DNA of 64,000 nucleotides. Origin: Syntrophotalea carbinolica DSM 2380. GTDB lineage: Bacteria; Desulfobacterota; Desulfuromonadia; Desulfuromonadales; Syntrophotaleaceae. The position numbers and the translations under genes were made by a program. The first letter of the stretch is position 1; the number at the start of each line of letters is the position of its first letter. Where the stretch lies: NCBI RefSeq assembly GCF_000012885.1, contig NC_007498.2, positions 806,001 through 870,000 on the forward strand. The letters run 5' to 3'. Below are positions 16,657-25,813 of this stretch, piece by piece. The notes under the pieces are model-generated. The model was not told where the DNA came from. It ran no database searches and saw only the letters and a list, made by a program, of their open reading frames with translations.

Positions 16657-19500
16657 ATGAATTGGCGCAATGCCCTGGTTGTCGTTTTTACAATATGTTT
16701 ATTGATGCCGTATGCAGCTTGGGCGCGGGATGCAAAGGTTTTGATCCTCCATTCCTATCATGCGGGGTTTGCCTGGACCGATGATCAGCAGCAAGGATTT
16801 CTCGAGGCTCTCAAAGGCAGCGATGTCGTAGGGCAGGTGGCTTTGCGCGTTGAATATCTCGATGCCAGCCCCGGGGGAGATCAAGCGGACCTGCAGGAGT
16901 CTTTCTATACCTACCTGAAGACCAAATATACGCGTTTCATCCCTGACCTGATCTATGCGACGGATGATGAAGCCGTAGCTTTTCTTGAGCGTTATCGCCG
17001 CAGGTTGTTTCCCTCCACTCCGGTCGTATATAGCGGTCTCGACGATCTGGCTCTGGACAAACGCCTCGACCAGCAGGCCTTTCAAGGGGTTTTCGAGCTG
17101 AAAGATGTTGCGGGCAGCATCGCTCTTGCGATGCATCTGGAACCGACCCTGAGAACCTTGTTTTTCATTGGCGATGATTCGGCTGCAGCCCAAGGTATAA
17201 AAGGCCGTGTAGAAAAAGAGGCCGCAAAAGTTTCACCGGACATCGAAGTCGTTTTTTATAACAGCGCGTCTGTGGAGGCCATTGAAGCCTTTCTGGGCAA
17301 CATGCAGCCGAAATTGCTGGTGGTAAGTTCTCTCGAGGGCGTGTACGACGCACAGGGGAACCGGGTCGCCCTGCATGACACCCTGCAGCGTCTGAATGAT
17401 GTCGGCAGATTCAAGATTTTGGCCATGAAAGACATTTATCTGACCTCCGGAGCGCTTGGCGGCGCGGTTAACCGAGGCCGGGAACAGGGGGGGCAGGCCG
17501 GTTATCTGGCCCGTGAGCAGGTTTTTAATGAAACTAATGCCGATAATGAATCCCTGTATGAAGTGGTTTCCACGTCTTATATGTTCGATTATCGACAGAT
17601 GCAGCGATTTGGGCTGGCGTCCGTCGATCTGCCGCCTGGCAGCACCATCGTCGGGCGGCCCCCGTCTTTCTGGATGCGTCATCGTCTGCTGATTACGGTG
17701 TTAAGCGGGATGGCTGGTCTGCAGCTGCTGGCGGGCTGGTTCCTGTGGCGATTGAGCGGTACCCGGCGTGGAACCCAGAAATATCTGCATGAGAAGGAAG
17801 CTCAGTTCAAAACCGTGATCCGTGCCACGCATGATGCCGTGGTCGTTATCAATGAGCGCGGCCTTGTCACTCTTTTCAATCCTGCCGCGGAAGAACTGTT
17901 CGGCTGGAGCAGCGCGGAGATGCTTGGTTGCAATCTTGATATTCTTATGCCGGAAGGGTATCGCGATCAGCACCGACATGATGTTGCCAGCTTTTTCAGT
18001 ACCGGCGAGCCTTCAGAGGCGGTGGGGCGGAGTCTCGAGCTGTTGGCGGTGCATCGTTCCGGTAAGGAGTTTCCCATTGAGTTGAGCCTGTCGGTTGGGA
18101 AATATGGTCACGAGCGCTTCGTGTTGGCCATTTTGCGCGACATCTCCAGTCAACGCCAGGTGGAACGGGAAATCAAACAGTTGGCCTATTATGACAGTTT
18201 GACAGGCCTGCCCAACAGGGCTCTGTTTGAGGATCGTTTCCGTCGTGTGCTGACCACTGCAGACCGGGCGGGAAAAATGGCGGCACTGCTGTTTATCGGG
18301 GTCGACAATCTCAATTCCATCAATGATACCCACGGCCACACCTATGGCGATAAATTGCTCAAAGTAATCGGGCAGCGGCTGGTTGCTGTTGCTCAAAATG
18401 GGGCCACGGTGGTTCGCTGGGAGGGGGATAAATTTGTTGTCCTGCTGCCCGGCTTGTCGGATGCGGAAACGGCTGATACCGTAGCCAGGCAGATCCTCCA
18501 GTCAATTGCCGAGCCGTGTGAGGTCGATGATCAGTCTTTTTTCGTGACAGCCAGCATCGGCGGCGCCGTCTATCCCCAGCACGGGGCCGATGGCGACAAG
18601 CTGCTAAAAAATGCGGATATGGCCATGTATGCGTCCAAAGAGTTGGGGCGCAATACCTATTGCACCTTTACCGAGGAGATGAATCGTCGGGTATTGGAAC
18701 GCAGCGGGCTTGAACACAACTTGAGACTAGCGCTTGCACGGGAAGAGTTTTTTCTCGCTTATCAACCGCAAGTCGATCAGGCCACGGGAAAAGTTTTGGG
18801 TTCCGAGGCCTTGTTGAGGTGGCGGCATGCCGAAAAAGGTATGATCTCTCCGGGCCAGTTTATTCCTTTGGCCGAGGAAAGCGGTCTGATCCTGCCTATC
18901 GGGCATTGGGTGTTGCAGACCGCCTGTGCGCAGAACAAAGCATGGCAGCTTGCAGGTTATCCGCCCATGCGTATTGCGGTTAATCTCTCGGCGCGTCAAT
19001 TTCAGCAGCCTGATTTTTTTGATCAGGTGGCCCAGGTTCTGAAAGATACGGAACTGGATCCTCGATATCTGGAGCTGGAGCTGACCGAAAGTTTGCTTAT
19101 GGCGGATGCGGATGTCGCGGTCGAAACGCTTCGCGCCTTACGAGATCTCGGTGTGGGGATTGCCATCGACGATTTCGGTACCGGCTATTCTTCCCTGAGT
19201 TATCTCAAGACTTTCCCCATCGACCGGATAAAAATCGCGCAGGAATTCGTGCTGGACATCACTCGCGACCCTGGTGATGCGGCCATCGTCGAAACGGTTA
19301 TTGCCATGGCCCATGGGCTTGGTCTGGATATCGTGGCGGAGGGTGTGGAAACCGAGGCCCAGCTTGAATTTCTGCGTGCCCGCAGATGCCAGGTTATGCA
19401 GGGGTATTATTTCGGTCGGCCGATGCCGGCTGAAAATTTCATTGAATATCTGTCGGAGAACCTGGTGTCGGTTTTTCCGGAAGTTGCTCGCGGCGCTTGA
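16657..19500 (+). CDS. Periplasmic-sensor PAS-GGDEF-EAL cyclic-di-GMP protein
   Basis: A 947-residue membrane-bound signalling protein. A signal peptide or membrane anchor (residues 1-23) leads into a periplasmic ABC-substrate-binding-like sensor (about 25-335). One transmembrane helix follows (about 340-362), then PAS (about 375-490), GGDEF (about 505-670) and EAL (about 685-930). The GGDEF signature is degenerate (WEGDKF, near residue 587), suggesting no cyclase activity. The EAL domain keeps SEALLRW, NLSARQF, ELTES and DDFGTG, but has IKIAQEF where an Asp usually follows Lys-Ile. ATG 16657 with GGGAG at 16645-16649 beats an upstream in-frame start at 16528. Likely a phosphodiesterase or a c-di-GMP receptor; the ligand is unknown. 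Confidence 0.88.
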   Translation: MNWRNALVVVFTICLLMPYAAWARDAKVLILHSYHAGFAWTDDQQQGFLEALKGSDVVGQVALRVEYLDASPGGDQADLQESFYTYLKTKYTRFIPDLIYATDDEAVAFLERYRRRLFPSTPVVYSGLDDLALDKRLDQQAFQGVFELKDVAGSIALAMHLEPTLRTLFFIGDDSAAAQGIKGRVEKEAAKVSPDIEVVFYNSASVEAIEAFLGNMQPKLLVVSSLEGVYDAQGNRVALHDTLQRLNDVGRFKILAMKDIYLTSGALGGAVNRGREQGGQAGYLAREQVFNETNADNESLYEVVSTSYMFDYRQMQRFGLASVDLPPGSTIVGRPPSFWMRHRLLITVLSGMAGLQLLAGWFLWRLSGTRRGTQKYLHEKEAQFKTVIRATHDAVVVINERGLVTLFNPAAEELFGWSSAEMLGCNLDILMPEGYRDQHRHDVASFFSTGEPSEAVGRSLELLAVHRSGKEFPIELSLSVGKYGHERFVLAILRDISSQRQVEREIKQLAYYDSLTGLPNRALFEDRFRRVLTTADRAGKMAALLFIGVDNLNSINDTHGHTYGDKLLKVIGQRLVAVAQNGATVVRWEGDKFVVLLPGLSDAETADTVARQILQSIAEPCEVDDQSFFVTASIGGAVYPQHGADGDKLLKNADMAMYASKELGRNTYCTFTEEMNRRVLERSGLEHNLRLALAREEFFLAYQPQVDQATGKVLGSEALLRWRHAEKGMISPGQFIPLAEESGLILPIGHWVLQTACAQNKAWQLAGYPPMRIAVNLSARQFQQPDFFDQVAQVLKDTELDPRYLELELTESLLMADADVAVETLRALRDLGVGIAIDDFGTGYSSLSYLKTFPIDRIKIAQEFVLDITRDPGDAAIVETVIAMAHGLGLDIVAEGVETEAQLEFLRARRCQVMQGYYFGRPMPAENFIEYLSENLVSVFPEVARGA

Positions 19501-19534
19501 GTCAAGCACCGGGTTGTCGCGCAAAACGGCAATC

Positions 19535-20377
19535 TCAAGTCGGGCGATCTCGACGGTCATCCAGTTGTTTGAGCATGCGACATTCTTCTTCCCTGTAAGT
19601 TGTTAAACGATCGGTCAGCAGATCGAAGTCTACTTTGTGGCCGTCGAATTCGGGGCCATCCACACAGGCAAATTTCATCTCCCCATCGACCATGACGCGG
19701 CACCCGCCGCACATCCCCGTTCCATCGATCATAATAGGGTTAAGGCTGACGATAGTGCGGACACCGTAGGGCCGGGTCATCTCGGCTACGGCGCGCATCA
19801 TGGGTACAGGTCCGGCAGCGAAAACGACCTGGGGTTGTAAGGAACTGTCGCGTAACTGTTTCTCCAATACCTGCGTTACGAATCCCTTTTGCCCCAGGCT
19901 GCCATCTTCGGTTGTGATATGGATCGGGTGGCAGAAGGCAGCCAGTTCATCCCGGAGAATGATCAGTGATGCCGTACGTCCGCCGATCAAGGCGGTGACC
20001 TGATTGCCGGCAGCGGCCAGTGCTTTGGCCACCGGGTAGAGAACGGCCGTTCCCACGCCGCCGCCGACACAGGTTGCGCGTCCCCATTTTTGGATGTCGG
20101 TAGGTCTGCCCAAAGGTCCTGCCACATCCCGCAGGCTGGAACCCGCCGCCATTTTCACCAACCGCCCTGTACTGTATCCCACTGCCTGGACGTATAGAAT
20201 GATGGTTCCCTGCCGCTCATCGGCGTCGGCAATGGTCAGGGGAATCCGTTCGGCCTGCCGGTCAGCGTGCACAATGACAAATTGTCCGGGGCGGCGATGG
20301 CCTGCGATGCGCGGCGCCAGGACGGCCAGACGGTATAGTTTGGGGGCGATCTGTTCGTTGCTCAGGATTTTGAACAT
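19535..20377 (-). CDS. NfnA-like FAD/NAD-binding iron-sulfur subunit (sulfide/dihydroorotate dehydrogenase electron-transfer family)
   Basis: A 280-residue cytoplasmic flavoprotein with an N-terminal FAD domain (RIPLTIAD at about 44-51), an NAD(P) domain (CVGGGVGTAVLYP, 103-115) and a C-terminal [2Fe-2S] site. The ligands appear as Asp218, Cys223, Cys226 and Cys238. One Asp plus three Cys is the pattern known for NfnA, the small subunit of electron-bifurcating NADH-dependent ferredoxin:NADP oxidoreductase; PyrK has four Cys. The usual partner NfnB (gltA-like) is absent: downstream is the convergent GGDEF-EAL gene. A ferredoxin gene is divergent 289 bp away. It may pair with an NfnB or sulfide dehydrogenase large subunit encoded elsewhere. 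Confidence 0.82.
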   Translation of the reverse strand: MFKILSNEQIAPKLYRLAVLAPRIAGHRRPGQFVIVHADRQAERIPLTIADADERQGTIILYVQAVGYSTGRLVKMAAGSSLRDVAGPLGRPTDIQKWGRATCVGGGVGTAVLYPVAKALAAAGNQVTALIGGRTASLIILRDELAAFCHPIHITTEDGSLGQKGFVTQVLEKQLRDSSLQPQVVFAAGPVPMMRAVAEMTRPYGVRTIVSLNPIMIDGTGMCGGCRVMVDGEMKFACVDGPEFDGHKVDFDLLTDRLTTYREEECRMLKQLDDRRDRPT

Positions 20378-20666
20378 CGTGGCCTCGTTCGAAGAAGATG
20401 GATTCCTATCTGTACCAAGTATAGCACTGCTGTGCGGTGTTCCTGCGGAGGCGAAAAAGATAAGAGATGGGCCATGGTTCCGGAACCGGGCATGGTCGTG
20501 GGGCGGGCTGGTCCAGGTCAGGTTGAGCAGGGTGCCGGGAGTCAGGCGTTTTTTAGCGGGACACCACCAAAACGCCGGATTATATATGCGCCACTGGACA
20601 AATCAGCTCGGTGCGGTATGGTTGGCAGGAGTGTGCGTCAAACCATCCAACAACGGAGGTCGTACT

Positions 20667-20840
20667 ATGGGAACGCATTATATCACCGAAGACTGTATCA
20701 ATTGCGGGGCCTGTGCCGATGTTTGTCCGGTCGATGCTATCAGTGAAAAAGGGGAATTGCATATCGTCGATCAGCCGACCTGCACGGATTGCGGTGCGTG
20801 CGATGAAGTTTGTCCGGTTGACGCCATCAAGTGGGATTGA
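20667..20840 (+). CDS. 2[4Fe-4S] clostridial-type ferredoxin
   Basis: A 57-residue low-potential electron carrier with two canonical cluster motifs, CINCGACADVCP and CTDCGACDEVCP, and an acidic surface. ACGGAGG (20653-20659) stands 7 bases before ATG 20667; the longer open frame upstream is not coding. It is transcribed alone, divergent from the NfnA-like gene, and ended by a terminator. It could accept electrons from the aldehyde oxidoreductase or an Nfn-type enzyme, which is an inference from chemistry only. Confidence 0.93.
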   Translation: MGTHYITEDCINCGACADVCPVDAISEKGELHIVDQPTCTDCGACDEVCPVDAIKWD

Positions 20841-20893
20841 ACGCCCGTTACCTTTGTCGGTGAACGGGTGTTCAATAACTCGATGTATGTTCG

Positions 20894-20927
20894 CGTCCCT
20901 TGTGTTTATGGCAAGGGACGTTTTTTT
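20894..20927 (+). terminator. Intrinsic terminator after the ferredoxin gene
   Basis: A 9-bp perfect stem (20894-20902 with 20912-20920) followed by seven T residues. A second, imperfect hairpin overlaps the stop codon at about 20839-20873. Confidence 0.85.
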
Positions 20928-20938
20928 GGGTAAGGCGA

Positions 20939-22102
20939 TTAGGCTTTATCGGCAGCACGTGTGGCGATGAATTGGCGAAGACGGGCCAGGGCCAACTTGA
21001 TATTGTCCAGGGAATTGGCGTAGGAAAAACGCAGATAACCTTCGCCACCTGCGCCGAAATCGACTCCCGGGGTCAGGGCCACGCCGGTTTCCTCCAGGAT
21101 GGTCAAAGCCAATTTGCGGGAATCCTGGCCGAGGTGCCGGGCATCGGCAAGGGCATAAAATGCTCCGGTGGGACAGCTGTGCAAGGGGAGGCCGAGCTTG
21201 GGGAGTTCTTCGATGAGGTAGCGGCGGCGTTGGTCGTAGATGGCGCGCATGCGTGCCACGTCTTGCTGGCAATCGCGCAGCGCGGTTATGCCGGCGACCT
21301 GTACGAAATTTCCGGCACAGATCATGAAATTTTGATGCAGGCATTGCAGTGTGCGGATGCAGCTTGCAGGGACGATCAGATAACCAAGCCGCCAACCGGT
21401 CATGGCATAGGCTTTGGAAAACCCGCCAAGTACAAAGGCATTCTGGGTAAACTCCAGGACGCTGCGTTCTTCGCCTTCGTAGGTCAAGCCATGGTAGATT
21501 TCATCGGAAATCAAGGGTACGGGCATGGTCGCCATTTCGGCCAGCCACGCTGAAGGCAGCACGGACCCGGTGGGGTTGGAGGGGGAGTTGATGAGAATCC
21601 CACGGGTGCGCGGACTGAGATTTTCACGGATGTGCTCGGGGCGTGGCTGAAAACCGTCTTCGGCGCGGGTCCGTAAAAAGACCGGTTCACCGCCGGCAAA
21701 ACGGATAAAGTTGGGATAACAGGCATAGCTCGGATCGCTCAGGATCAGCTCGTCCCCCTTGTTTAACAGCGCGGAAAACAGCAGTAGCATGAGGGGGCTG
21801 GTGCCGGCGGAAACAAGGATGCGCGAAGCTTCGACAGCAACACCGTAGCGTTGCCGGTAATGGTCGGCGATGGCCTGGCGAATTTCCGGCAGGCCCAGGG
21901 AATGGGTATAGGTGGTGCTGCCTGCTTCGATAGCCTGAATGGCCGCGTTCCGAACCGGTTCGGGAGTGGGCAGGTCCGGTTCGCCGAGGCACAGGTAAAT
22001 GATATCCCGTCCACCGGCTTCCAGTTCCTTGGCGCGCTCCATGATTTCCATGGCGAGGAACGGCTTGACATGCAGGGCGCGGGGCGACAGTTCAATATGC
22101 AT
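20939..22102 (-). CDS. Class I/II pyridoxal-phosphate aminotransferase
   Basis: A 387-residue fold-type I aminotransferase. The PLP-binding lysine lies in GGFSKAYAMTGWRLGY. NSPSNPTGS and SDEIYHGLTY carry the conserved Asn and Asp, and the C-terminal arginine is in LRFSYANS. Family members transfer amino groups between aspartate, alanine, aromatic amino acids and 2-oxoacids; the exact substrate cannot be read here. It is the second gene of a minus-strand pair, 17 bp after the AAA ATPase gene, so the two are probably co-transcribed. Confidence 0.88.
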   Translation of the reverse strand: MHIELSPRALHVKPFLAMEIMERAKELEAGGRDIIYLCLGEPDLPTPEPVRNAAIQAIEAGSTTYTHSLGLPEIRQAIADHYRQRYGVAVEASRILVSAGTSPLMLLLFSALLNKGDELILSDPSYACYPNFIRFAGGEPVFLRTRAEDGFQPRPEHIRENLSPRTRGILINSPSNPTGSVLPSAWLAEMATMPVPLISDEIYHGLTYEGEERSVLEFTQNAFVLGGFSKAYAMTGWRLGYLIVPASCIRTLQCLHQNFMICAGNFVQVAGITALRDCQQDVARMRAIYDQRRRYLIEELPKLGLPLHSCPTGAFYALADARHLGQDSRKLALTILEETGVALTPGVDFGAGGEGYLRFSYANSLDNIKLALARLRQFIATRAADKA

Positions 22103-22119
22103 GGTTGATGGTCTCTATC

Positions 22120-23607
22120 TCACTTAGGGGGTTTGCTGGCCGGCACCGCGCGCTTGAAGGCCCAGGCCTCTATCTTTTTGATCTGCTCGGCCATGGTGAT
22201 CGACAGGGGCACGGTGCGCGCAATAGCTTCCATGATATCTTGTTGCTGCATGGGGCGCTCAAGGGCCATGGCTTCGAAAGAGGCACTGGCAACGGCTTGC
22301 TCGATTTCGGCACCGGAAAAGCCTTTGGCTGAATGGGCCAGCATGCTCAGGGAGATACCTTCCAGGGCGTGATTGCGCCTTTCCAGGTGGATGCGGAAAA
22401 TATCCTGTCTTTCTTCAACGGATGGCAGGGCGACATAGAAGATTTCATCGAAGCGCCCCTTGCGCAGCATTTCTGCCGGTAACATTTCTATGGCGTTGGC
22501 TGTGGCTGCGACAAAAACCGGATGCTGCTTTTCCTGCATCCAGGTTAAAAAGTAACCGAGAACCCTGGAGGCCGAACCACCTTCTGACTTGAATCCCTGG
22601 TTGGAAATCCCCGCCTCGATTTCATCGATCCATAAGACGCAGGGGGCCAGGGATTCGGCGACCCGGCAAGCCTGGCGCAGGCTGCTTTCCGGAGAGCCGA
22701 AGGTGCCTTCATAAATGGTGGCCATATCCAGTCGTACCATCGGCAGATGCCAGCGTGCCGCTATGGCTTTCACAAAAAGACTTTTTCCGCAGCCGCTGAT
22801 ACCCATGATCAAAATGCCTTTGGGAAGATTGCGTCCTTCTGCAAGATCGTCGCAGCCGAAAACTTTTTCCCGTTTGGATAGCCAGTGTTTAAGGTTCTCC
22901 ATGCCGCCGACCTGGGCTGAAGCCGGTGGTGTGTCAATAAACTCCATAATGCCGCTTTTGCGCAGCAGTTGTTTTTTGTCAAGGAACAGCGTGTCGATCA
23001 GTTCGTTTAAAGACGTTTTTTTTGTGGTCCGACTCAGGCGCAGGGCACTTTCTATATTGCAATAATCAAGTCCCTGAGAGGCTGTTACGAGCTGATTGAG
23101 CGCGTCGTCGCTGACCATCATCTGTTGCAGCAGAGGGTCGCGTTGTCTGCGATTTTCCAAATAGGAGCGGAGCTCCGAACGGTCGGGCAGAGGATGTTCG
23201 AAAACCTGCATGGAGCGTTGGAGCACTTCCGGCAGGGCCGTCGATGGGCCGAGGAAAATAAGGGTTTTCTGATGGGCGTGACGCTGCGCGGCAAAATCCA
23301 GCAGAGTCCTTTGTAGGAAGGGGTTGTCATGCCAGAACCAATGGAGATCCTTAAAAATAAAAATGCCGCGGCAGTCTTGCCCCAGCGCCCAGCGCAGGCC
23401 TGACAACGCTTCTTCGGTTCCTTCAACGCTGGGAAAGCCGCTGGTGCATGACCAGGATTGCGGTATGGAAAAATTCTTGAGCCCGCGTTCCGCGGTGCGG
23501 GTAATCATGCTTTCGGTGCGAGATTCGTTGTCGGTAGCCAGATAGATGAGCGGGGTGCCTGCCGCAATCAGGCGAAGAAGGTGGTTGGCGGTTATGCGTT
23601 CCTGCAT
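22120..23607 (-). CDS. AAA-family ATPase (Ycf46-like)
   Basis: A 495-residue cytoplasmic AAA protein resembling Ycf46 of cyanobacteria and plastids. The N-terminal about 200 residues form a degenerate P-loop-like domain that lacks a Walker A motif. The C-terminal half has Walker A GISGCGKS (269-276), Walker B VLWIDEIE (324-331), a sensor-1 region ([14 protein letters not shown]) and the arginine-finger segment [10 protein letters not shown]. The start at 23607 is chosen because AAGGAG precedes it; the frame is open 17 codons further. It leads an operon with an aminotransferase. Its cellular role is not known. Confidence 0.85.
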   Translation of the reverse strand: MQERITANHLLRLIAAGTPLIYLATDNESRTESMITRTAERGLKNFSIPQSWSCTSGFPSVEGTEEALSGLRWALGQDCRGIFIFKDLHWFWHDNPFLQRTLLDFAAQRHAHQKTLIFLGPSTALPEVLQRSMQVFEHPLPDRSELRSYLENRRQRDPLLQQMMVSDDALNQLVTASQGLDYCNIESALRLSRTTKKTSLNELIDTLFLDKKQLLRKSGIMEFIDTPPASAQVGGMENLKHWLSKREKVFGCDDLAEGRNLPKGILIMGISGCGKSLFVKAIAARWHLPMVRLDMATIYEGTFGSPESSLRQACRVAESLAPCVLWIDEIEAGISNQGFKSEGGSASRVLGYFLTWMQEKQHPVFVAATANAIEMLPAEMLRKGRFDEIFYVALPSVEERQDIFRIHLERRNHALEGISLSMLAHSAKGFSGAEIEQAVASASFEAMALERPMQQQDIMEAIARTVPLSITMAEQIKKIEAWAFKRAVPASKPPK

Positions 23608-24029
23608 ACATAGGCTCCTTTGCTGAGGCCGCGGTTTGGCAAAATGCAGCTTTTGCACCTTAAACCAAACATCGGTAAATGTCCATGGCGTGGCGAACCT
23701 GTCGGAGTTCGTACTTGCAGGTCGGAGTTTCCTTGCATTATGTGCAGAAATAGGCTAGTTTTCGTGCGGAAACCCTAGTCTCCAGGGGCTGCTGTTCGGT
23801 CCGGCTGCATCGGACGCCACGCACCTTGTTTCCGGCTTTCTGCCCTGTCGACAGGGGGGGCCGCGCTTTGGATGTTTTTCCGGGGAAAACGGTAAAGCAT
23901 GGTAGTGATTGTGTAACGATTTTCCGGCGACGGGGTTGCCCGTCCACGCCGGTTTCGGATTATTCTATCTGCCGGCAGATGGATTGCCCTGTCGGGGCGG
24001 TCATCTTGCCTATATTGAGGTTTTGTTGT
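23608..24029 (+). other. Divergent intergenic region between the AAA gene and proS
   Basis: This 422-bp gap carries an imperfect direct repeat, GTCGGAGTT...CTTGCA, at 23701-23719 and 23721-23737. Repeat starts are 20 bp apart, about two helical turns. There is also a near-perfect inverted repeat GTTTTTCCGGGGAAAAC near 23873-23889. A plausible proS promoter has TTGCCC at 23936-23941, a 17-bp spacer and ATTATT at 23959-23964. I found no small gene and no T-box-like element. Confidence 0.45.
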
Positions 24030-25745
24030 ATGCGCTACACGGATTATCTTCTTCCTACATTGAAGGAAACGCCTTCCGACGCGGAAGTCATCAGTCATAA
24101 ACTCATGCTCAGAGCCGGCATGATTCGTAAGCTTGCCGCCGGTATTTACAATTATCTGCCTTTTGGGCTGCGTTCCATTCGCAAAGTCGAGCAGATTGTG
24201 CGTGAAGAAATGGATCGGGCCGGTGCCATGGAGCTTCTCATGCCCATGGTTGTGCCTTCCGAACTATGGGAAGAGTCGGGGCGCTGGGAGCACTACGGCA
24301 AGGAATTGCTGCGTTTCACCGATCGTAAAGATGCTTCTTTTTGTCTGGGCCCCACCCATGAGGAAGTCATCACCGACCTGGTTCGCAACACCGTTCGTTC
24401 CTATCGCCAATTGCCCCTTAACCTCTACCAGATTCAAGGCAAGTTCCGGGACGAAATAAGACCTCGCTTCGGCTTGATGCGCGGCCGCGAATTCATTATG
24501 AAGGATGCCTATTCTTTCGATATTGACGAGGCCGGCGCGGACGTAGCTTACGAAAAAATGTATCAGGCATACCGGCGTATTTTCGAGCGGTGCGGATTAA
24601 AGTTCCGGGCTGTGGAAGCCGATACGGGAAACATCGGTGGGAGTTCTTCCCATGAGTTCATGGTCTTGGCGGCCTCCGGTGAAGACGCTATCGTGTCCTG
24701 TGGGCAGTGTGAATATGCCGCGAATATCGAGAAGGCCGAAGTTGCGTTAACGGCGAGCGATACGCCTGTAGCCGCAGCTGAGTTGGCCAGGGTGGACACG
24801 CCCGGGTGTAAAAGCATTGAAGAAGTCGCTGCGTTTTTGAAGGTCGACAAGGAGCGTCTGGTCAAGACGCTGATAGTGCAGACCGATGCCGGAGAGACAC
24901 TGGCTGTATTGTTGCGTGGGAATCACGAACTTAACGATATAAAATTATGCCGTCTTCTGGGCTGCAACGAGATTACCCTGGCGCCGGACGATGTGGTCGG
25001 CAAGGTTACCGGCGCAGCTCCCGGTTTTGCTGGGCCGGTGGATTTGTCCCTGAGGGTTTTGGCGGACTTTGCGGTTCAGGGCATGGCCGATTTTGTGACG
25101 GGAGCCAATGCCGCTGATACTCACTATGTGGGGGTCAACCTTGAGCGGGATTTCACCGTGGAGCAGTTTGCCGACCTGCGCGCGGCCGAAGCTGGCGATA
25201 TCTGCCCGCGGTGTGGCGGCGTGTTGGAGATCTGGCGTGGCATCGAAGTCGGCCATGTCTTTAAGCTGGGCACGAAATATTCGGCTGCCCTGGGTGCTAC
25301 CGTATTGGACGATCAGGGGCAGGATCGCGAATTGTTCATGGGGTGTTACGGGATCGGTGTGGGGCGCACGGTTGCTGCTGCCATTGAGCAGAACCATGAT
25401 GAAAACGGAATCGTTTTTCCCATGCCCATCGCGCCTTTTCATGTCTTGGTAACCGTTGTCAATCCTCGCCAGGAGGAGGTTCTCGCTGCTGCTGAGAATC
25501 TCTATGCCGAGCTACAGGCTCTTGGTGTCGAAGTGTTGCTGGACGATCGCGATGAACGGCCCGGCAGTAAATTTAAAGATGCCGATCTGATCGGTATTCC
25601 GCTGCGCCTGACGGTCGGTGCGCGCGGTCTCAAGGAAAATGCTGTAGAATTGCAGGAGCGTGCCGGTGGCGAGCGGCGTATGCTTCCTCTTGCGGAAGCT
25701 GCGGCTCTGGTGCGGGATATGGTCGTTGAGGCCTGCGGCCGATAA
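24030..25745 (+). CDS. proS: Prolyl-tRNA synthetase (bacterial type)
   Basis: A 571-residue class II aminoacyl-tRNA synthetase that charges tRNA-Pro. The order is catalytic core with motif 1, motif 2 ([21 protein letters not shown], about 145-165), the bacterial INS editing domain (YbaK-like) between motifs 2 and 3, motif 3 ([18 protein letters not shown], about 435) and the anticodon-binding domain. ATG 24030 begins the conserved [26 protein letters not shown] lies just upstream. A DUF4388 gene follows 68 bp downstream. Confidence 0.97.
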   Translation: MRYTDYLLPTLKETPSDAEVISHKLMLRAGMIRKLAAGIYNYLPFGLRSIRKVEQIVREEMDRAGAMELLMPMVVPSELWEESGRWEHYGKELLRFTDRKDASFCLGPTHEEVITDLVRNTVRSYRQLPLNLYQIQGKFRDEIRPRFGLMRGREFIMKDAYSFDIDEAGADVAYEKMYQAYRRIFERCGLKFRAVEADTGNIGGSSSHEFMVLAASGEDAIVSCGQCEYAANIEKAEVALTASDTPVAAAELARVDTPGCKSIEEVAAFLKVDKERLVKTLIVQTDAGETLAVLLRGNHELNDIKLCRLLGCNEITLAPDDVVGKVTGAAPGFAGPVDLSLRVLADFAVQGMADFVTGANAADTHYVGVNLERDFTVEQFADLRAAEAGDICPRCGGVLEIWRGIEVGHVFKLGTKYSAALGATVLDDQGQDRELFMGCYGIGVGRTVAAAIEQNHDENGIVFPMPIAPFHVLVTVVNPRQEEVLAAAENLYAELQALGVEVLLDDRDERPGSKFKDADLIGIPLRLTVGARGLKENAVELQERAGGERRMLPLAEAAALVRDMVVEACGR

Positions 25746-25813
25746 CGAATCCGGCACCGGGTAGCTTGGCTGATCTTTCTTCTTGGTTGGATACGTGAAA
25801 CACAGGACGAGGT

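Noticed and set aside
20626-20645. Sigma-54-like GG...GC element upstream of the ferredoxin gene (TTGGCAGGAGTGTGC)
   Set aside because: Only nine bases separate the GG and GC pairs instead of ten, so the essential spacing is wrong.
20094-20666. Open frame extending the ferredoxin upstream by about 190 codons
   Set aside because: The extension overlaps the NfnA gene start region and has no domain. A perfect ribosome-binding site precedes the short ferredoxin start.
23908-23922. GTGTAACGATT near proS, resembling the tupA dyad half-site
   Set aside because: Only part of one half-site matches and there is no inverted partner; probably chance.
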